Assembly: GCA_025558075.1 (NCBI GenBank) | Contig: JAHLKF010000037.1 | Location: forward strand, 1 to 64,000 | Direction: 5' to 3' | Source: Gaertneriomyces semiglobifer | Taxonomy: Eukaryota > Chytridiomycota > Chytridiomycetes > Spizellomycetales > Spizellomycetaceae | DNA: 64,000 nt | Shown: one piece after another, positions 36,472 through 48,928 of the stretch | Position numbering within the stretch: position 1 is the first letter of the stretch | Layout: each line of letters starts with the position of its first letter | Made by a program: the position numbers and the translations under genes | Notes under the pieces: model-generated | What the model was told of the DNA's origin: nothing | Database searches by the model: none | What the model saw: the letters and a program-made list of their open reading frames with translations, nothing else

Positions 36472-39400
36472 ATGTTTCTCGATATTCATAAATGGGCTGA
36501 CCACCTCCATCTTTTGAACGCCCACGGCGAGCGTCTCCTCCACACTCTTGCCTCTCTCAAGCACTCCCTCGCCCCACCGTCTGCACCTCCTCTATCAGAT
36601 GTCTCCTTCACATATAATACCACAATCATTACACCCATTGCTCCGCCACGACCTCCGGCTGAAGTAGGGATTCTGAAAGACCCGGGGTTGCAGGATTTGT
36701 GGAAGAAAGTGAACAAAGCGTTTCCTGGCGATGTCGGTGAAAAGTGGCAGAAGAGCTTCGAAGGAGTGAGTGAACGAGTGGATAGAGAGCTCGGGGATTG
36801 GTATAGAAGTTTGGTGGCGACCGCCGAGTTTCTTGATACCAGTGGAGATGTCTTGAGGCAGGTGGTGGATATTGGGTTGAGTGTAAGTTGAGCATGAATG
36901 TTGTCCTGGTCTACCAAAAAAAGAGTGTTTCTTGCTCCCGTTCGTACCCAAAGTTTATTTACTGACGGTGTCTCTTCCATTTCGTTTGGGTAGTATGAAG
37001 TCAACCCGGATTTGGTTACCTTGTTTTTCGACCTGTTCGTTGCCCACGTCCTCGTCGCGCATCTCTTCTCCACTCTCCATCCCTACACCAAAACCATTGC
37101 ATCAAGTTACAATAAATCACACCAGCTTTTCCACGGCGAGTCCCATCCTGCCTACTCCCTTGTCTGCCAATGCATTCTGTCGTACACCCAACCCCTCCCC
37201 ACCATCCAATCCTCTCTTACCGACATCTCTTCCAAGATCTTTGGCCTGCTCATGGAAATGAAGTTGGATCTAGATATTTTGAACATGAACGCGGATAGTT
37301 TCCGCAAATTGGCCACGTTGAGTTTGATGCCTGAAATGAGCGGTGTAAAGGCACCTGAAGCGGATGAGAAAGTGTTGAGAGGCGTGAGAGGTGGGATGCG
37401 GCTTTTCAGAGTTGTTGTGCTTGTTTTCTTGTGTTTTCCTGGAGAGGTGGGACGGTACACCGGTGCGGGGGACGTGTTGAAGAGTACGTTGGCGTATGGC
37501 TGGATGGTCCCAGTTGTGAGGAATGAGGTTGGTTATTTGAGCACGCTCGGAATTTTAGTAAGGCACATGCTTTATTAATCCGTTCTCTTCTGTTTGGGTT
37601 GGAGTAGATGATGAATATCGCCACCGAATTTGAAGGGAGCAAGGCTCATAGGAAAGTTTCGGGAATGAAAGGCCTTGTGAGCGAGACTTTGGCTGCCACA
37701 ATGACCAGTGCGCCGGTATTTCATAAGGATCGAAGAGACTACCTTCGACATCAGTTAAAGCAGATGCTGTGCCTATGTAAAGATCAGCGCGTGGTGTGTC
37801 AAAAGTTCCCCGTAAGTGATGCAAATACGCTCGAGTGTTGTTCGCGCATAGGTTTGGAACCCACTCATTTATAGCAAAACAGATGGTGGCGAGTGCACTA
37901 GGGTTCGCTCGTGACGAAGTGTTATGGTACTTTCACCACCTTGAGCACGACCCATCCTCCACCCGTCGCAAATCCGCTCGTCGAACGGTCGACATTGGCG
38001 CCATCGAACTCATCTACCTGATCAAATCCCTCGCGCACCTTCTCCTCTCCGAAATCGATCTCATTCGAGACGCTCTCGCCCGTCAGATCTCGGAGTTCTA
38101 CGCGTCGAATTTGGTGGGTGTGCTGGAAACGGCGTCGGAGGGTGTACCAGGAGAGCAACCACTTGGTGTAATGTTGGACGAGGTGTTGAGAATTGTGAGA
38201 TCTTGTGTGACGGATTTGAACGAGGGAGACTTGGAATCGCTGAGATTGAATTGGAAAAGGGTACAGGTGTGTGCAGCGTTGAATGATAGTCCAAATATTG
38301 TGGGGAATGAGACGTTGGTCTGGTTGCTGGGCGATCTATGTGAGAGGTCCAAGTATGTGTTTATTCTCGTTTTCTCACCAGATGGTTACTCGTAGAAGAA
38401 ATGGAGGGCTAATATTTTGCCTCTAGATGGCTGGACTCTTTCCAGGAATCGATCCAAGCACTCTCAACCTTCTCCGACCTCTATTTCTACCAACACTCCC
38501 TCTTCGAGCACCTCCAAGCCTGCCTCGAAGTCTCGCCAGATTACGCGCGGCACACTGGGATGGTAGGCCACCTTTCTGAAGACTTTCCGCTCAACGCCAC
38601 CTCCATGTACCCAGCTGAAGAAAAACCGCTGGTGGTCCATTCAGTGTGTTTTGCCACTGAGGTATTTAGCATCTTGGCACAGTTTGCGGCCGGTGTAACG
38701 CATGACATTGCGTTGGAAAGCGTAACGATGGAAGCGCAAACTTTGTCGACAGAAGTAAAGCATTTTGTTTCGAATGCCAAGGAGAGAAAAAAGAAGAAAA
38801 AGGAAACTGTGAGGAAACCTGGGTGGGAAAGTGTATTGAATGGAGAGAATACAGGGCATATTCGGGAATTGGAAAGGCGGAAGATGGTATTGAGAGGCCT
38901 GTTACATGCGTTGACTCATCCGCTTGTGACGACCGTCTATGACACCGAATTTCATCCCTTCGAGTTCTATCTGGAGTCGCTTGCGGAGGTTGTGCGACAC
39001 CATCTTATCTCCTCTGTGTACAAAACTCCTGAAGCACCTTCAGCGTCAGGTTTTGGATTAGGCAGTAGTTCTCCGAATGACGATGGGCTATCGTTTGATG
39101 TCAAGCGTCCCAGTGTGTATTGGACTGAGATTGAGGCGTACATGAAAGCCATACGAGATATTGATTGTCTTGTGCCCATGAGTTGCACTGCGGCGGTCAA
39201 GGAGGTTCTCTTGGATCAGATTGCATCGTTACGCGCCAAAGAGTTTGCTGAGACGCAACCAGATGCAATGGTATTCCCCGTCACCTCCACCAAGAAGCCC
39301 GTGCGCTCAAAAGGAACTCCGTCAGTGAATATCGCACAACCGGTGTTGACAGTCTACATGGCATGGATAAGTGAACTGGTGGCTACGCGAGCCACAAATG

Positions 39401-40560
39401 GAACGGTTTGCTTTTCCCACCCACGTAGATCATTTGTATCGCGTAATGGGATGGCGTTCCAAGCGGAAACGTATACGGACATCAATGAGCTGATGGCACT
39501 ATGCAAGATTGTTGGTCCGCATGGTGTGGCGTTCATCGATGAAAAGCTGTGCCGAATGGTGGCGAGTTTGGTGACGGCGACGAGGGACATGATTTACATT
39601 CATCAAGATATTCTCGAGCGCTTCTCGCAGTCTTGGATGGACGACGGTAGAGTTGGCGATATATTCAAACGAGTGAGAGCTATCAAGGATTTGACTAAAA
39701 CCAGTGTCACGTTGGGATTCTTGTTGGAGTTTCGGAGGCTGTTGATGCAAGCTGTTCGATGCGTGTTTGGTGAGCGCTGCAACGGGGCATTCACGCTTGT
39801 CAAGACGGCGCATAACTATGGGACGGGTTTGGGGAAAGAAGTGGGGGGTGCAGTCATCGACGGTTTGGCGAATCGGATGGGGTTGGTGCACAACATAGAT
39901 GGCAGCTTGGAGGAGGCTCTCAGAGGGATGCATGGTACGTACTTTGGCATCTCTTTCCCATGCGATTTGGACTTCTCACCCTGTTCCTTCTCTCTCGATA
40001 ATTTCTTAACATTCTCTTCCTTGCTAAACAAACACCAGTCCCTTCCGATGCCGCAGCATGGCCGCTCCTCCCTTATCTGTACACACTCGCCCTCTACCAT
40101 CTCTCCTGCGACGAAACTGCGACTTACAATCCCTACATTGACGGTCTGGAAAACAACGGCCATTGTCTGAGCGCAACGTTCAGTGCGCTTCTCCCACGTA
40201 CGCCCAATGGAAATGGAGTGGACGTCTTTTTGACAACTGCGTCGAATCTGATCATGAAGCTGATTGGGGGCAAGGAAAAGGGGAACGTTGAGTCCATGGC
40301 GGTGGTTCTGAAACGGGTGAGTTGCGAAAACAGACTTCGTCATCTTCTGATTGATACTGATTGCGGTTCTGCGCTTGCAATAGTTCATTGTCGAAACCCC
40401 TCAATTGAATCGGTCAACAGTGGAGTCGACATATCTGCCCCATGCAACCTTCCAGATCGTGGCAGCAGACATGCATCGCCGGAGACAAGATGTTCTTGCG
40501 GGCACAACGAAGAGAACAGGCTTGACGCCTGCACAGAGTGAAGAGGATGTTGCCTTCTAA
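36472..40560 (+). CDS. NAP1/HEM subunit of the SCAR/WAVE complex (NCKAP1-like)
   Basis: Seven exons (36472-36882, 36994-37557, 37608-37811, 37883-38352, 38427-39934, 40039-40316, 40384-40560) join in phase to 1,203 residues, near the usual 1,100-1,130 of the family. The product should scaffold the SCAR/WAVE regulatory complex, which drives Arp2/3 actin branching at the plasma membrane. The N-terminus (HKWADHLHLLNAHGERLLHT) matches the family's LAEKLTILNDRG start. MVASALGFARDEVLWYFHH is the best conserved HEM block. HAFxHPL-like LRGLLHALTHPL, KHFVSNAKERKKKK and the helical C-terminus also fit. No transmembrane segments, as expected. Tandem after the four-span gene. Confidence 0.88.
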
Positions 40561-41054
40561 ATGTACGAAGATCGATATGGTGTATTGGAAAAGGGCAATG
40601 TTGCGAAAGAGGTTTGACACTTGTGTTATTGTGCTTTGAATAGAGATGTTGTTATTACTTTTGCATCGTCTGTACGTGCGTTGAATGTTACGAAAGGTTG
40701 GATGGATGTCGGTGGCATGCACATCTTGCTCAACGTATATAGCTCGCGAAACGATACGGCGCCAAAAGAATATTCCTGACGCCGAAGCTCCGTTCTAGGT
40801 TCCAGCGCAAAACAACGCTTAAATCTCGCTGGCGTGAGCGATAAAAGCGACAAAAGCGGTAGGTACAAGCAACACGGGAGAAGCGACTGCACGATTGAGG
40901 TCATCCCTTCCTAAATGCCATGTCTGCCCTCCAAGATGACAGCGATGAAATGAACTTCTTGTTCTCTCCCATCTAGGATTCAAGAATGCAAAAATCCATG
41001 CAAAAGCAAAATAAACTCAATTAGATCCTTCAATGCCGAGCGACCCGCCAGGTA
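40561..41054. other. convergent intergenic region
   Basis: Lies between the 3' ends of NAP1/HEM and the SNARE gene. No gene seen. Confidence 0.4.
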
Positions 41055-41520
41055 TCATCCTGCTTGTCTCCAAAGGATCCACACCAGAAAGAATAGCAGT
41101 ACGGCTATCCCAACTATCGTGCATGTATTCCGGTGATATCTAACGCTCATCATATGTTTCAGCTTGGACATGCTATTCTTTGTCCGTGTCATGGCAGAGT
41201 CAAACGAGTTCTCCATATTATCTAGCAGGCGGTTTTGGGAGACCACGTCGTCGTGGATATTGATTGTTACCTTCCTCATGAGTCAGCTTCAGGAATAAAG
41301 ATCGGGACTGCAATAAAGTTACTTACATTTTTTATAGCGGATATTTTGGAGTGGAGAGATGATAATGCATCGTCATTCTGTGACTCTAGCAGTCGTTCTG
41401 ATGAAGGGCCTGCATCTCGATTTGGCCTGGAATGGGTAACGGAAGTCGGTTGGTGCTGCTTCTAATGCTTCTATTTTTCGACTTGCAAAACGTCAAGGCA
41501 GTTGCATACCTGTGGGACAT
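41055..41520 (-). CDS. Bet1/Sft1-type SNARE
   Basis: Three exons (41520-41510, 41426-41327, 41270-41055) give 108 residues. The first exon codes for only three residues and two bases. The product is a tail-anchored SNARE for ER-Golgi or intra-Golgi fusion. The SNARE motif runs from RLLESQNDDALSSLHSKISA through VTINIHDDVVSQNRLLDN to MTRTKNSMSKLKHMM. One C-terminal membrane anchor follows (IVGIAVLLFFLVWILW). Length and layout match Bet1 (about 110-140 residues). The acceptor at CCATTCCAG is the one that makes the tiny first exon fit in phase. Confidence 0.88.
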
Positions 41521-41649
41521 TCTAGATGAGTACGATGTCCCTTTGGTGTGGTTTTCGTTGTTTGTGATTCGTTGCTTGGCTTTTGTGGAGCTTTGTGACA
41601 AGAATGGGCTTGGCGCACGCGTATGCGTCGTGAACAACCTCTCAACACT

Positions 41650-41666
41650 CCCCCCCCCCCCCCCCC
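41650..41666. repeat. 17-bp poly-C run
   Basis: Uninterrupted C homopolymer between the divergent SNARE and WW-protein genes. Assembly length here may be unreliable. Confidence 0.9.
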
Positions 41667-41729
41667 AGGATTAATAGGGACAGACACTGCTGGTGAACGG
41701 CAGCCGGTAGAGCTCTTTAGGTGTGCAGT

Positions 41730-42354
41730 ATGAACAACGATCCACGACCTCTCCCGCCCGGCTGGGTGATGCAATGGGACCCCAACTACCAACGTTACTA
41801 TTTCGTCGGTAAGACATCGTCGCCGCTGAACTGGGTCCTTGCTGCGGCGGAGATTGTAATAACTTGCATTCCCATTTTATGATTTATAAGATCCGGTGTC
41901 GAAACAGTCAACATGGACCGACCCTCGTGGGCCTCTCCCGGCAGTTATGCCCGGCTACGGCGCACCTCCTGCGTATGCACCCACACCCACACCCCAGCAG
42001 TACATGTCGACTTCGGGATACGCCACTTCTAGCTACGGTGGCATGCCACAACACATGGCCCAACCGGTCGTGGTGGAGCGGCCGCTCATGGGCGGCGGTG
42101 GAATGGGGATGATGGGCATGGGGGCGGCGGGCTTGGGGGCTGCCGGGTTGATGTCCATGATGCATCATAAACCACATAAAAAGTACAATAAGTACAATAA
42201 GTTCTACCATGGAGGTGGTATGATGGGCCCTGCGATGGGCATGGGAATGGGAATGGGAGGAATGGGGTTGATGCGCTATGGACGCAAATGGAAAGGGATG
42301 AAAGGGATGAAATTCAAAGGAATGAAGTTCAAGGGCTTCAAAGGTTGGAAGTAA
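41730..42354 (+). CDS. WW-domain protein with Met/Gly-rich and Lys/Phe-rich tail
   Basis: Two exons (41730-41808, 41891-42354) give 180 residues. An N-terminal WW domain is split by the intron: LPPGWVMQWDPNYQRYYFV, then DPVSKQSTWTDPR. Both Trp and the Pro-contacting aromatic residues are present, so it should bind proline-rich ligands. A Pro/Tyr/Ser linker follows, then a stretch dominated by Gly and Met (GGGGMGMMGMGAAG) and a basic tail built from KGMKFKG units. His/Lys clusters (HHKPHKKYNKYNKFYHG) sit between. No known family. The tail could bind membranes, nucleic acid or metal, but that is guesswork. Confidence 0.82.
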
Positions 42355-42581
42355 TGGCCGAGAGTCCAGAGCCATAATATGATGCTCATCTTCAACCTAA
42401 GACTTTTTTTGGTAATAGCAACGGTAGTACCATTTCCTAATAAGATCCGGATATGATATATTCTTGAATGTCTTTAGACAATACATGACAGAAGCCAAAA
42501 CCTAACTACTCGACAAATCCAATCCAAGCCACATTCTCTTTCCAAAAAAGTTCACGAGCTAATACGCACGGGTACTACTCT

Positions 42582-43655
42582 TTAGTAGTAGCTGTAGCCA
42601 TGAGCAACACCGGGTTCACCGAACGGGTCGTCATAGGCACCGTGGTCGGCGTCGTCACCTTGTCGGCGACGGTGAGAGGGGTGTTGGTAGAGGGGAAGAA
42701 GGTTCTTCTTGGGGTTGGCTTCCCTCATGATGTAGGACGTAATGCGGTAGAGGGCAAGTACGGACGACACGATCCACATGTACTAACAAGGCACGATGCG
42801 TATCAGCAAATAGATTGATGGAGTAAACCCACAATGTCAAACTTACGGCCATAATCTTGACGCAAGCCTCGGAACTGATGAACCAGCCGAGAACTCCAAA
42901 GAGGGATCCGGTGGCAAGAGTGAACAACAACCCAGACCAGATCATGTCACGGAATAGGCTAAGTACATGACAGTCAGAGTCAGGTTTACAGGCAACGTAG
43001 AATAAGTGGAACGTACGCTGAAGCAGTCAAGACATAGGTCAAGACGGACAAGGGAACCATCCAAATACCCCATGCGGAGTTGTAATCGTATCGGCCAGTG
43101 AAAGCAACGAAGCCAAATGCGGCGGAGGCAAGGTAGAGACTGTAGGCGATGTAGAAGGCTCCCCACATGGTATGCATTAGGGTAGCAAACGTGTCGCGGG
43201 ATCTGTAATAAGTAGGAGACAAAGTACCGGTGAGTGACCGTGGTCATAACCGAAGACGGGAGACCAATCACTTACTTGTATGCCCACATGCCAGCAGCAA
43301 ACTGAGCCAATCCACCGAACGTCAACAAGAATGGCCAAAGGGCCCTAGGTGTCTCATCATTGCCATACCATTCTGCCAACCAAGTTGCAGTAATGAATGT
43401 CGCACTGGCATAACCTGCCAAACCCAACACTGTCGGAGCAGCAATGGGGTTCAAGAAAATGACAGTTTTTGGGCGAGAGAGGTGACCATCGCCTTTCCGG
43501 TGCATGATGCGTTCTTCGCTTCCGAGAGTGTCGGTGCTTGTGAATTGGCCATTGTGAGCTGGCGCACTCAACATAACAGGGGTAGCAGCGGATCTTTGAA
43601 CATACGCAGTACGATTCATATTCACCGTGGTGGAAGGAGGGACTTGAGTAGCCAT
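42582..43655 (-). CDS. GPR1/FUN34/YaaH family transporter (acetate/ammonium type)
   Basis: Four exons (43655-43276, 43202-43017, 42958-42847, 42782-42582) give 292 residues. The family signature NPxPLGL appears in modified form as NPIAAPTVLGLAGYA after a Ser/Thr-rich cytosolic N-terminus. About six hydrophobic spans follow, including LWPFLLTFGGLAQFAAGMWA, TMWGAFYIAYSLYLASAAFG and MIWSGLLFTLATGSLFGVLG. Relatives such as yeast Ato1 export ammonium or import acetate at the plasma membrane. The missing canonical Pro-Leu spacing in the signature may alter substrate. The C-terminal tail is hydrophilic and ends in SYY. Confidence 0.88.
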
Positions 43656-44609
43656 TTTCGTTCCAGTTGAATGTAAGAGAGAATGTGTGTGAAGATATTC
43701 GAAGTATGGGGCGGGACGCTTTGGCGGCTACTTGAAAGTTTCTTCTCTAGCTTACTTCGGTACTATACGTTGCTCTTAAGGACCAGCTCTGCCCAGCTGC
43801 TTCGGATTGGCCACTTTTATATCCTTCCAACTGGGACCGAGTTCCGGGGCGGGCCTCAGCACGGTGCACGACACACGATGCATTCGGCATGATGTCAGAG
43901 GAACAAGGAGAAAGTACTCATCATAAACACATATCCAGTGCATGCTGTCGTTCACTTCACGCCCATTCCCTTCTGACCTGAATCAGGCCTTTTCCCCGTT
44001 CTCAAGAGAAACAGGTGTCATTCAATAGGCGACCCTTGGAGTTTTGAGGATCGTCTTGGCCCGACGCGCTGTCGGAGTTGCTTACACCATCATCACGCGG
44101 TGGGGGCAAAGCCCTTGGACGTCATTGGCCGCCACAGACGGTGACGAGGGAACAGTTATGCGTAAACCTTAAACTCCGCAATGACTCCGCAGCGATGCCA
44201 GCTCATGCCACCTATTGTTGACGGTTTCTAGAACAGATTGTGGGAATCGGCAGCATGTCAGTTGACAGCAGCTGTTCCCAGCGGACGTCATCGCATTGGA
44301 AGAGATTCAACCGGTCGAACAGAAGCTTCGAGAGGTGCAAAACAAGCACGTGTAATGCCCTACGGTAGTCGAATCGGCGGTACTTTTGCCGGCTGTGAAG
44401 CACTTCGGCGTTGGATCTCGAGGCGTACCATTTTCACACAGGTGCTTGTTGAACAAAGACGGTAACGCGACGATGTGTGATCAATAACATATAATACGCG
44501 GTAGGGGTAAAGCCCTGGATGTCATAGCGCCGTTTGGCTACTTGTCATTTTGTGTGATTCTCACGTTCGATATTCGAACCCACTACTACTCTTGGGACAC
44601 TCATCCGCG
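43656..44609. other. divergent intergenic region with a diverged direct repeat
   Basis: No gene seen. A roughly 37-bp word occurs twice: 44095-44132 (GGTGGGGGCAAAGCCCTTGG core) and 44496-44532 (GGTAGGGGTAAAGCCCTGGA core), in the same orientation 400 bp apart. Confidence 0.5.
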
Positions 44610-45956
44610 ATGAACGGAATCCAGCTCCTCATATGGAGAATTGCTTTCTTATGGACAATCATCGGTACCGCGTGGGCCGCTGGTGTCGGTCGGGTTGTTG
44701 AACTCACTGATGCAAATCTCGACGAATTAACTTCTCAAGGACCGTGGGTGGTCGAATTGTCTGTATCAGCAGGCCAGAAACAGAATCACAGTTCGTCTGC
44801 TGGTTGAAATTGCTCTACGTGCTTATGCTGACGTTTCTCATATCCTCTTTTCGCGATTTGTTGTTGTCCGGTTCATTGATTTCAGTTATGCACCATGGTG
44901 TGGCGCCTGCTCACGATTCACACCGGAATACGAAGTACTGGCAGAATACGTGTCCAACTCTCAAGCCCTCAACTTCAACCAAAATGTGGATGACGACCAT
45001 AAGCAGTTTGGCTTGAGACTGGGAAAAGTTGATATTGATAGAAATCCGGTGGTAACGTCCCGGTTCTTGGTGTCAAGGTAAGTCACCAATACAGGGTTGC
45101 GTTTACAGCCTTTCTAGTGCGAAAATCACTTCAATTTGAGCTGATTTTGGGTCATCGGTCTTTTCTCTTTTGCTGTAGTCTCCCTACGCTGTTCTACATC
45201 GAGGATCAGTCTGGTATGTCCAGAGTACGTTTCTCACTCACTTACTCAGAAACTCAAATGTCGCCCTTCTTTATTTGTCGTTTCCTACTCGACACAGTCC
45301 GCCTCATAGACTCCAAGCGACACGCGCCTACTCTCCTCTCCTACCTCGAATCCGAATCGTGGCGGTCCCAAGCACCTGTTAACGCGATGCTCTCACCGTA
45401 CTCCTTCCAGTAAGTGGACTTTTCACATTTTGTTCTCTCATCTGAGACCCATTTTCTGTATGTGACTTGCTGATTTGTATTCATTTACAGTATGCGATTG
45501 TTGGGTTTCGGTACGAGGCACAATAATCTCCTTTCAGACCTGCGCGATGGAAGGCACTCATTGTGTTTTGTTCTCTTTTCTTTTTTTCTTTTAGTGGGAT
45601 CCTTTGGCCATAAGATGACGACTTTTGCAAATTACCTTGCAACAGAAGTTTCGTACGTATCATCGTCATCACAAACCATATTTCTTTCTCTTCGCCAATC
45701 TAAACATTCTCGTTCGTGTCCGGTTGCAGTGTGTGGGGCTTATTCGCGAGTGGTGCCACCCTCATTACTGTACGTCGCATTTTTTAGGTCATCAGATGTA
45801 TGCTCGTATTCTCATTATGACCTTGGCGTTGGCCATCCTTTCTCACTTTAGGTATTGTCCATCATCGCAAAGATCACCACTCCTGCTGAGGCCCCCAAGG
45901 GCAAAGCCACACGACCGCAATCACAACCACTCAAAGAAACCAAAAAGAGAAAGTAG
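44610..45956 (+). CDS. TMX-type thioredoxin-related transmembrane protein of the ER
   Basis: Eight exons (44610-44758, 44886-45077, 45179-45213, 45298-45409, 45491-45510, 45595-45652, 45730-45769, 45852-45956) close in phase to 236 residues. Signal peptide (LLIWRIAFLWTIIGTAWA), then a thioredoxin domain with active site APWCGAC, formed across intron 1. KVDIDRNP and the cis-Pro motif SSLPTLFYIED follow. A C-terminal membrane span (VWGLFASGATLITV) precedes a basic tail ending in KKRK, which could retain the protein in the ER. It probably acts as a disulfide oxidoreductase. The first donor is the unusual GTCTGT, but it is the only one that yields the conserved EFYAPWC. Exon 5 is only 20 bp. Confidence 0.88.
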
Positions 45957-46062
45957 GTCATATCCGTAGAGTACGTTGGACCGTAGATAGTTTCATTAGA
46001 TACGGAGGTGATGCAGCATATATGATACAGATGTGAAAATCAGCTGCGGCTCTATAGTGAGC

Positions 46063-48460
46063 TTACTCATCAGTCGTACAGCCCTTGGAAGCACTCGACA
46101 CCTAGAAAGCGCCGGCATATAAGCGAACACGCCTCCAGAAAAGTATGCCTCATCACATTTGACTCACATTCTTAATGAACTTGTACAACGCCCCACTTGT
46201 CGCCTGATATGGTGGGGCTGTCCATTCCTTCCTCCGAGACGCAAGTTCCTCGTCTTTCAAATCCACGCTGATTTCCTTGGTATTCGCGTCGATAGTGATG
46301 ACGTCTCCATCTCTGATGAGCGCAATCGGCCCACCCACTTGGGCTTCCGGTGTGATGTGACCAATGATGAATCCCTAAAAGAGCAATGCATGAGATGAGG
46401 CTCAACAAGATGTTAAGGAAACGAGGCATGACTCCTTACATGGCTCCCTCCCGAAAACCGGCCGTCAGTGAGCAAGGCGACATCCTTGCCAAGTCCGGCT
46501 CCCATAACTGCACTCGTCGGTGTCACTAAAATTACACCAAACAATCCAACGAATGAGCAACATTGACAGTGAACTGACGACCTTAAGAAAACGACACTCA
46601 CGCATTTCAGGCATACCCGGTCCACCTTTCGGCCCCTCATACCGAATCACAATCACATCCCCTTTTTTTATTTCACCCCGTTCCAACGCATGTAGCATAG
46701 CCTCTTCCTGATCATACACTTTCGCAGGTCCCTTGAACCTCAAGCCTTCTTTTCCGGTAATCTTTGCCACGGATCCTTCCGGAGCAAGGTTACCCTTCAA
46801 AATCTGGATGTGGCCTGACGATTTGATGGGATTGGAGAGTGGGCGGATGATGTCCTGCCCGGGTTTCAAGTCGGGCAAGTCTTTAAGGTTCTCTGCCATG
46901 GTTTTGCCGGTGACAGTCATGGTGTCTCCGTGGATAAGACCTTCCTTCAACAGATATTTCAAGACGGCTGGGATACCGCCGACGTCGTGTAAGTCCGCAA
47001 ATACATACTTTCCACTGAAGACATTTCAAAAAGATGAGGTTGGTAACCGCCCCTGAGGCTGCTTATGCTACTATAACCAGCAATATACCTGGGCTTTAAA
47101 TCGGCAATGAAAGGCACGCGGTCACTGATGGTTTGGAAATCATCAATAGTAAGGTTCACTCCAAGAGTTCGGGCGACAGCAACAAGGTGGAGAACCGCGT
47201 TAGTCGACCCTATATAGGTGAATCAAGAGGTGAGCAGGCGTCTGTGCAGTTTGCAGGTCACCACACGCACGCACCACCCAAAGCCATAGTCAAAACAATT
47301 GCGTTCTCAAACGCCTTGCGAGTCATGATATCCCGAGGAGTGATGTTTTTCTCAAGAAGATATTTGATGGCTTTTCCTGCTCTTCTGCACTCTTCCAACT
47401 TTTCCGGACTTTCCGCAGGCGAAGAGGAACTGTACGGTAAACTCATACCCATTGCTTCTATGGCGCTAGACATAGTGTTGGCAGTGTACATGCCTCCGCA
47501 CGCGCCTGCTCCTGGGCAAGCATGTCTCACGACGTCGACACGCTCGTCTTCTGTCACGCGCCCAGCAATGTATTCCCCATACACTTGAAAGGCGGATACG
47601 ATGTCCAGAGGGGCACCAGTGCATGATGTTCCGGCTTTGATGGTGCCTCCGTAGACCACAAGCGATGGTCGATTCAACCGTGCCATGGCAATCAGTACAC
47701 CGGGCATATTTTTATCACATCCTGTAAAAAAAGGGCTTAGTCACATCCATGCCGCACGTCCTCATTTAGCTCGTAAAGAGACTCACCAGGGATAGAAATA
47801 TTACCGTCGTACCATTGCGCAGACATAAGCGTCTCGATAGAGTCGGCAATGACTTCTCGGGACTGTAGAGAGTAACTCATTCCCTCTGTTCCCATACTGA
47901 TGCCATCGCTAACGCCGATCGTGTTAAATCGGTATCCTACTAATCCGGCCTCTTTCACGCCTTCTTTAACTTTTCCTGCCAAATCCAACAGATGCATATT
48001 ACATGGGTTCCCTTCATACCAGCTGAACAAGACTTCAGTTAGTAACGATAGTTGAATCAATCCAGTCAGTCAATTAGCTAATCCTGTGTCGGCCAGACCG
48101 TACTCTTTCGTTGAATCTTCCTCTGCACGGACGACCGCCCGAACTGATACTTACACAGAAGAGATGCCGACCTGAGGCAGCGATAATTCTTCGGGTTTCA
48201 GACCCGTGGCATGGAGCATTGCTTGGGATGCACCTTGAGATTTCGGTTGCGTTATTCTAGCAGAGTATCTATTCGGAGCGGTATCATTTGCGGGCTGAGT
48301 ATAAGCGGTGCGCACACTATATCATTACCATTAGCTAATGGTTCGAATGTGGAAATGAGCAATATTGGGCAGGAAGTGGGACTTACCATCTGAGAGTAGA
48401 CTGACGCCATCTAGATGCCGCAAGGGTTCGCATGCATCCGAGAGAGTTTGAGATATGCAT
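46063..48460 (-). CDS. ILV3: dihydroxy-acid dehydratase, mitochondrial
   Basis: Nine exons (48460-48387, 48316-48155, 48022-47787, 47721-47275, 47209-47089, 47014-46602, 46525-46440, 46374-46168, 46101-46063) join in phase to 594 residues. It dehydrates dihydroxy acids in valine, leucine and isoleucine synthesis. An Arg-rich presequence ([15 protein letters not shown]) is followed by the Fe-S cluster Cys motifs [19 protein letters not shown] (split by an intron) and [35 protein letters not shown] and the short last exon ([12 protein letters not shown]) match the family's end exactly. The first ATG (MHIS) or the second (MRTL) could start the presequence. Confidence 0.96.
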
Positions 48461-48928
48461 GGTTATGTTCGATTTTATGGCGCGCTCGATGCGAGGTTCG
48501 AGTGTCAAGCGGCGAAACGGCTACCCGTGCGTCAGCTCACGCTTCTACAGATCTCCTCAAGTCTACCAGTATCACCTCCTATGAGAATCTTCAGCAGCTG
48601 CTTCGTCTGCGGTTGGTGCGCTCGTGTTTCGTCCCTGCTTTACAGCTCTTATATACCCCCTGCACGAGCCTGCGGTTTTCCTTCTCTCTAACAGCACTTT
48701 CGAGTACTCGTACTCGCTCTCGGTCTCCGTGAACGCAGTGAATCAGAAGAATCATCTCATCGCAACGAAAGAGCGGAAGAAGATCAGCGACGAGCCATGA
48801 TCTTGGTATCGATAACACGATGATCTGTGGGGTAACTCCTTTACGTAATCACAGCCGCGCGCGTCAACGACCAAGATCACCCAGAAGCTGCTTCTGAGCG
48901 AGAGTTCATTAGATCCGTTACGTACATC
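48461..48928. other. intergenic, two leftward genes
   Basis: Promoter of the dehydratase gene and 3' flank of the ATRIP-like gene. No gene seen. Confidence 0.4.
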
